64,000 bases of DNA from Candidatus Desulfosporosinus nitrosoreducens (GTDB taxonomy: Bacteria > Bacillota > Desulfitobacteriia > Desulfitobacteriales > Desulfitobacteriaceae): assembly GCF_030954495.1 (NCBI RefSeq), contig NZ_JAVHUW010000060.1, positions 62,001 to 126,000 of the forward strand, read 5' to 3'. Positions within the stretch are counted from its first letter, which is position 1. Each line of letters starts with the position of its first letter. Below the pieces are notes generated by a model that worked only from the letters and a program-made list of their open reading frames with translations, ran no database searches and was not told where the DNA came from. The translations under genes were made by a program, and so were the position numbers. This document shows, piece after piece, positions 63,003 through 64,000 of this stretch.

Positions 63003-63962
63003 TCAGTAACTCAAGAGTATACCTTCCTGATTGGGCAAGGGATGAAAGATTTCATGGGATATTTCACCATCTTCGTTTAAAAACACATTGCCCGTATAAA
63101 GAAAGTCGCCTTTAGTCCAATAGCGGAGATCTAAAAATTCCACTTGACATTCTTCCGTATCCGAATCATGAGCTATAATGTGATAATATGGAGTAAACTG
63201 ACTAAATAGTTCAGCCAAAGAACCCTCCAGGGCATTGGAAACCGAAGGATTATTTTTATCGAACTTAGGCATAACCCTGCAAATGGTAGGAGTCTGATTC
63301 CGTATAATACCGAAGCGCACGGTATCTCCTTGGAACAAAATAAAATTCCACGCAAAAGGATGGTACATCGCCGGAAGGACTTTAACTTGGTCCGGCTCTT
63401 TAAGGGCGTAGATAGTCATTAACCGATCACGGGTTTTTAACCGCCCCATATGGCGGTTTGCTAAATATAAGATACTTAGAGATAAAGCCGTCCAAGCAGA
63501 AGGTCCGGCTAAATCCGGAGAACGCAAGGCAACCATAAAAGACCCCAAAAACAAGCACGAAACAATGGGATCTGTGAGCATTATCATGTCCACTGTAATT
63601 TTCTTCCGCGAAAATGGCCACAATAATTCAGCCCCGAAGGAATTTAATAAGTCCATAATACTATGGGACATTGTGCCAATAAAAGTCCAAATAAACACCG
63701 TCCACCACGAGGTACTTGGAAACGCTAAATAAAGCGCTGATCCTAATCCTAATGACATACCGGTTAAAGCAAGCAGAGAATGACTTGCCCCTCTATGATT
63801 TAACAAATAGTTCAAACGACCTTTAAGATGGGCTACGATATCAATGTCAGGAAGCATTGCACCCAACGTGCAGCCTAGAAATACCGGATCGTTTAATTGC
63901 ATACTGTGGCCGGAAAGGGCACTTAAGGCAATTCCAACGAGTCCATGAGTGATCGGGTCCAT
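63003..63962 (-). CDS. Membrane-bound YdjM/LexA-binding-type metal-dependent hydrolase family protein
   Basis: 319 aa. The N-terminal DPITHGLVGIALSAL, LGAMLPDIDIVAH and NHRGASHSLLALTG match the DUF457/YdjM family with its conserved His and Asp residues. About four to five membrane helices lie in the first 170 residues, and a soluble C-terminal domain of about 140 residues (KVLPAMYHPFAWNFILF, VEFLDLRYW) follows. The family is annotated as inner-membrane hydrolases; substrate unknown. ATG 63962 follows AAGGAGGGC. Confidence 0.85.
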   Translation of the reverse strand: MDPITHGLVGIALSALSGHSMQLNDPVFLGCTLGAMLPDIDIVAHLKGRLNYLLNHRGASHSLLALTGMSLGLGSALYLAFPSTSWWTVFIWTFIGTMSHSIMDLLNSFGAELLWPFSRKKITVDMIMLTDPIVSCLFLGSFMVALRSPDLAGPSAWTALSLSILYLANRHMGRLKTRDRLMTIYALKEPDQVKVLPAMYHPFAWNFILFQGDTVRFGIIRNQTPTICRVMPKFDKNNPSVSNALEGSLAELFSQFTPYYHIIAHDSDTEECQVEFLDLRYWTKGDFLYTGNVFLNEDGEISHEIFHPLPNQEGILLSY

Positions 63963-64000
63963 TATTGCCCTCCTTCAATCAATTAAGATTTTACAAACTA

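Noticed and set aside
1-64000. CRISPR array, prophage or complete insertion sequence
   Set aside because: No regularly spaced repeats, phage structural genes or intact transposase were found on reading through both strands.

Overview
The window looks like chromosome of a Gram-positive, endospore-forming sulfate reducer of the Desulfosporosinus/Desulfitobacterium group (Peptococcaceae-like Clostridia). The main evidence is a full dissimilatory sulfite reductase set (ferredoxin-dsrA-dsrB-dsrD-dsrN) with a two-gene DsrM-DsrK electron module instead of the larger DsrMKJOP complex. A Wood-Ljungdahl CODH/acetyl-CoA synthase cluster, CotF-like spore coat proteins, a SigH-like sigma factor, strong AGGAGG ribosome-binding sites and many TTG/GTG starts fit the same group. 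Genus level is inference; no 16S gene is present. Most of the window is housekeeping and energy-metabolism chromosome. I saw no CRISPR array, complete insertion sequence or prophage.

Layout. 1-3.7 kb (minus): cooC-acsA-acsB, the CO dehydrogenase/acetyl-CoA synthase operon, running off the left edge. 4-7.4 kb: an old-yellow-enzyme-type oxidoreductase, a DegV protein, tRNA-Pro(CGG) and a soluble chemoreceptor-like protein. 7.6-13.4 kb (plus): an acetyltransferase, then an FMN riboswitch controlling ribD-ribE-ribBA-ribH, then a SigH-like sigma factor whose ribosome-binding site lies in a 15-bp inverted repeat, followed by a small membrane-anchored protein. 13.4-17.2 kb: two CotF-like mini-proteins, a DivIVA-like coiled coil, and a UbiD decarboxylase with a probable LpdD-type partner. 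17.3-21.1 kb (minus): a dnaJ-like gene and clpB behind a sigma-A promoter that overlaps a CtsR-like heat-shock operator.

21.2-31.9 kb: lipid kinase, threonine dehydratase, phosphoglucomutase, flavin reductase, acetyltransferase, M18 aminopeptidase, a zinc-ribbon protein, a nitrilase and a LysR regulator. Among them lies an overlooked 34-codon gene with its own promoter, ribosome-binding site and terminator. 32.2-39.8 kb (minus): the sulfite-reduction locus, dsrM-dsrK and then ferredoxin-dsrA-dsrB-dsrD-dsrN, with palindromic sites in the 496-bp gap between the two units. A divergent gene of unknown function (40.06-40.8 kb) sits next to dsrM.

41-51.5 kb: 23S rRNA methyltransferase, YlbF protein, DUF2786 protein, peptidase T, a 44-codon basic protein, a cysteine-desulfurase-like enzyme paired with a DsrE-like sulfur carrier, RNase H, a single-chain AbrB-RelE fusion (apparent antitoxin plus toxin), a decayed regulator-like region with a double palindromic operator, a 14-TM drug exporter and a methyltransferase. 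51.6-64 kb (minus): a giant (2862 aa) cyclic beta-1,2-glucan synthase-like enzyme, an FtsK/SpoIIIE translocase and a YdjM-like membrane protein.

How the parts connect. DsrMK would pass quinone-derived electrons towards sulfite reduction by DsrAB, with DsrD as its activator and DsrN amidating the siroheme. CODH/ACS supplies acetyl-CoA chemistry for autotrophy or complete oxidation, and the rib operon supplies flavins. The strongest candidates for undescribed biology are the AbrB-RelE fusion, the hidden ribosome-binding site of the sigma factor, the 34-aa peptide gene, the structured and decayed region upstream of the exporter, and the palindromes in the dsr promoter region.
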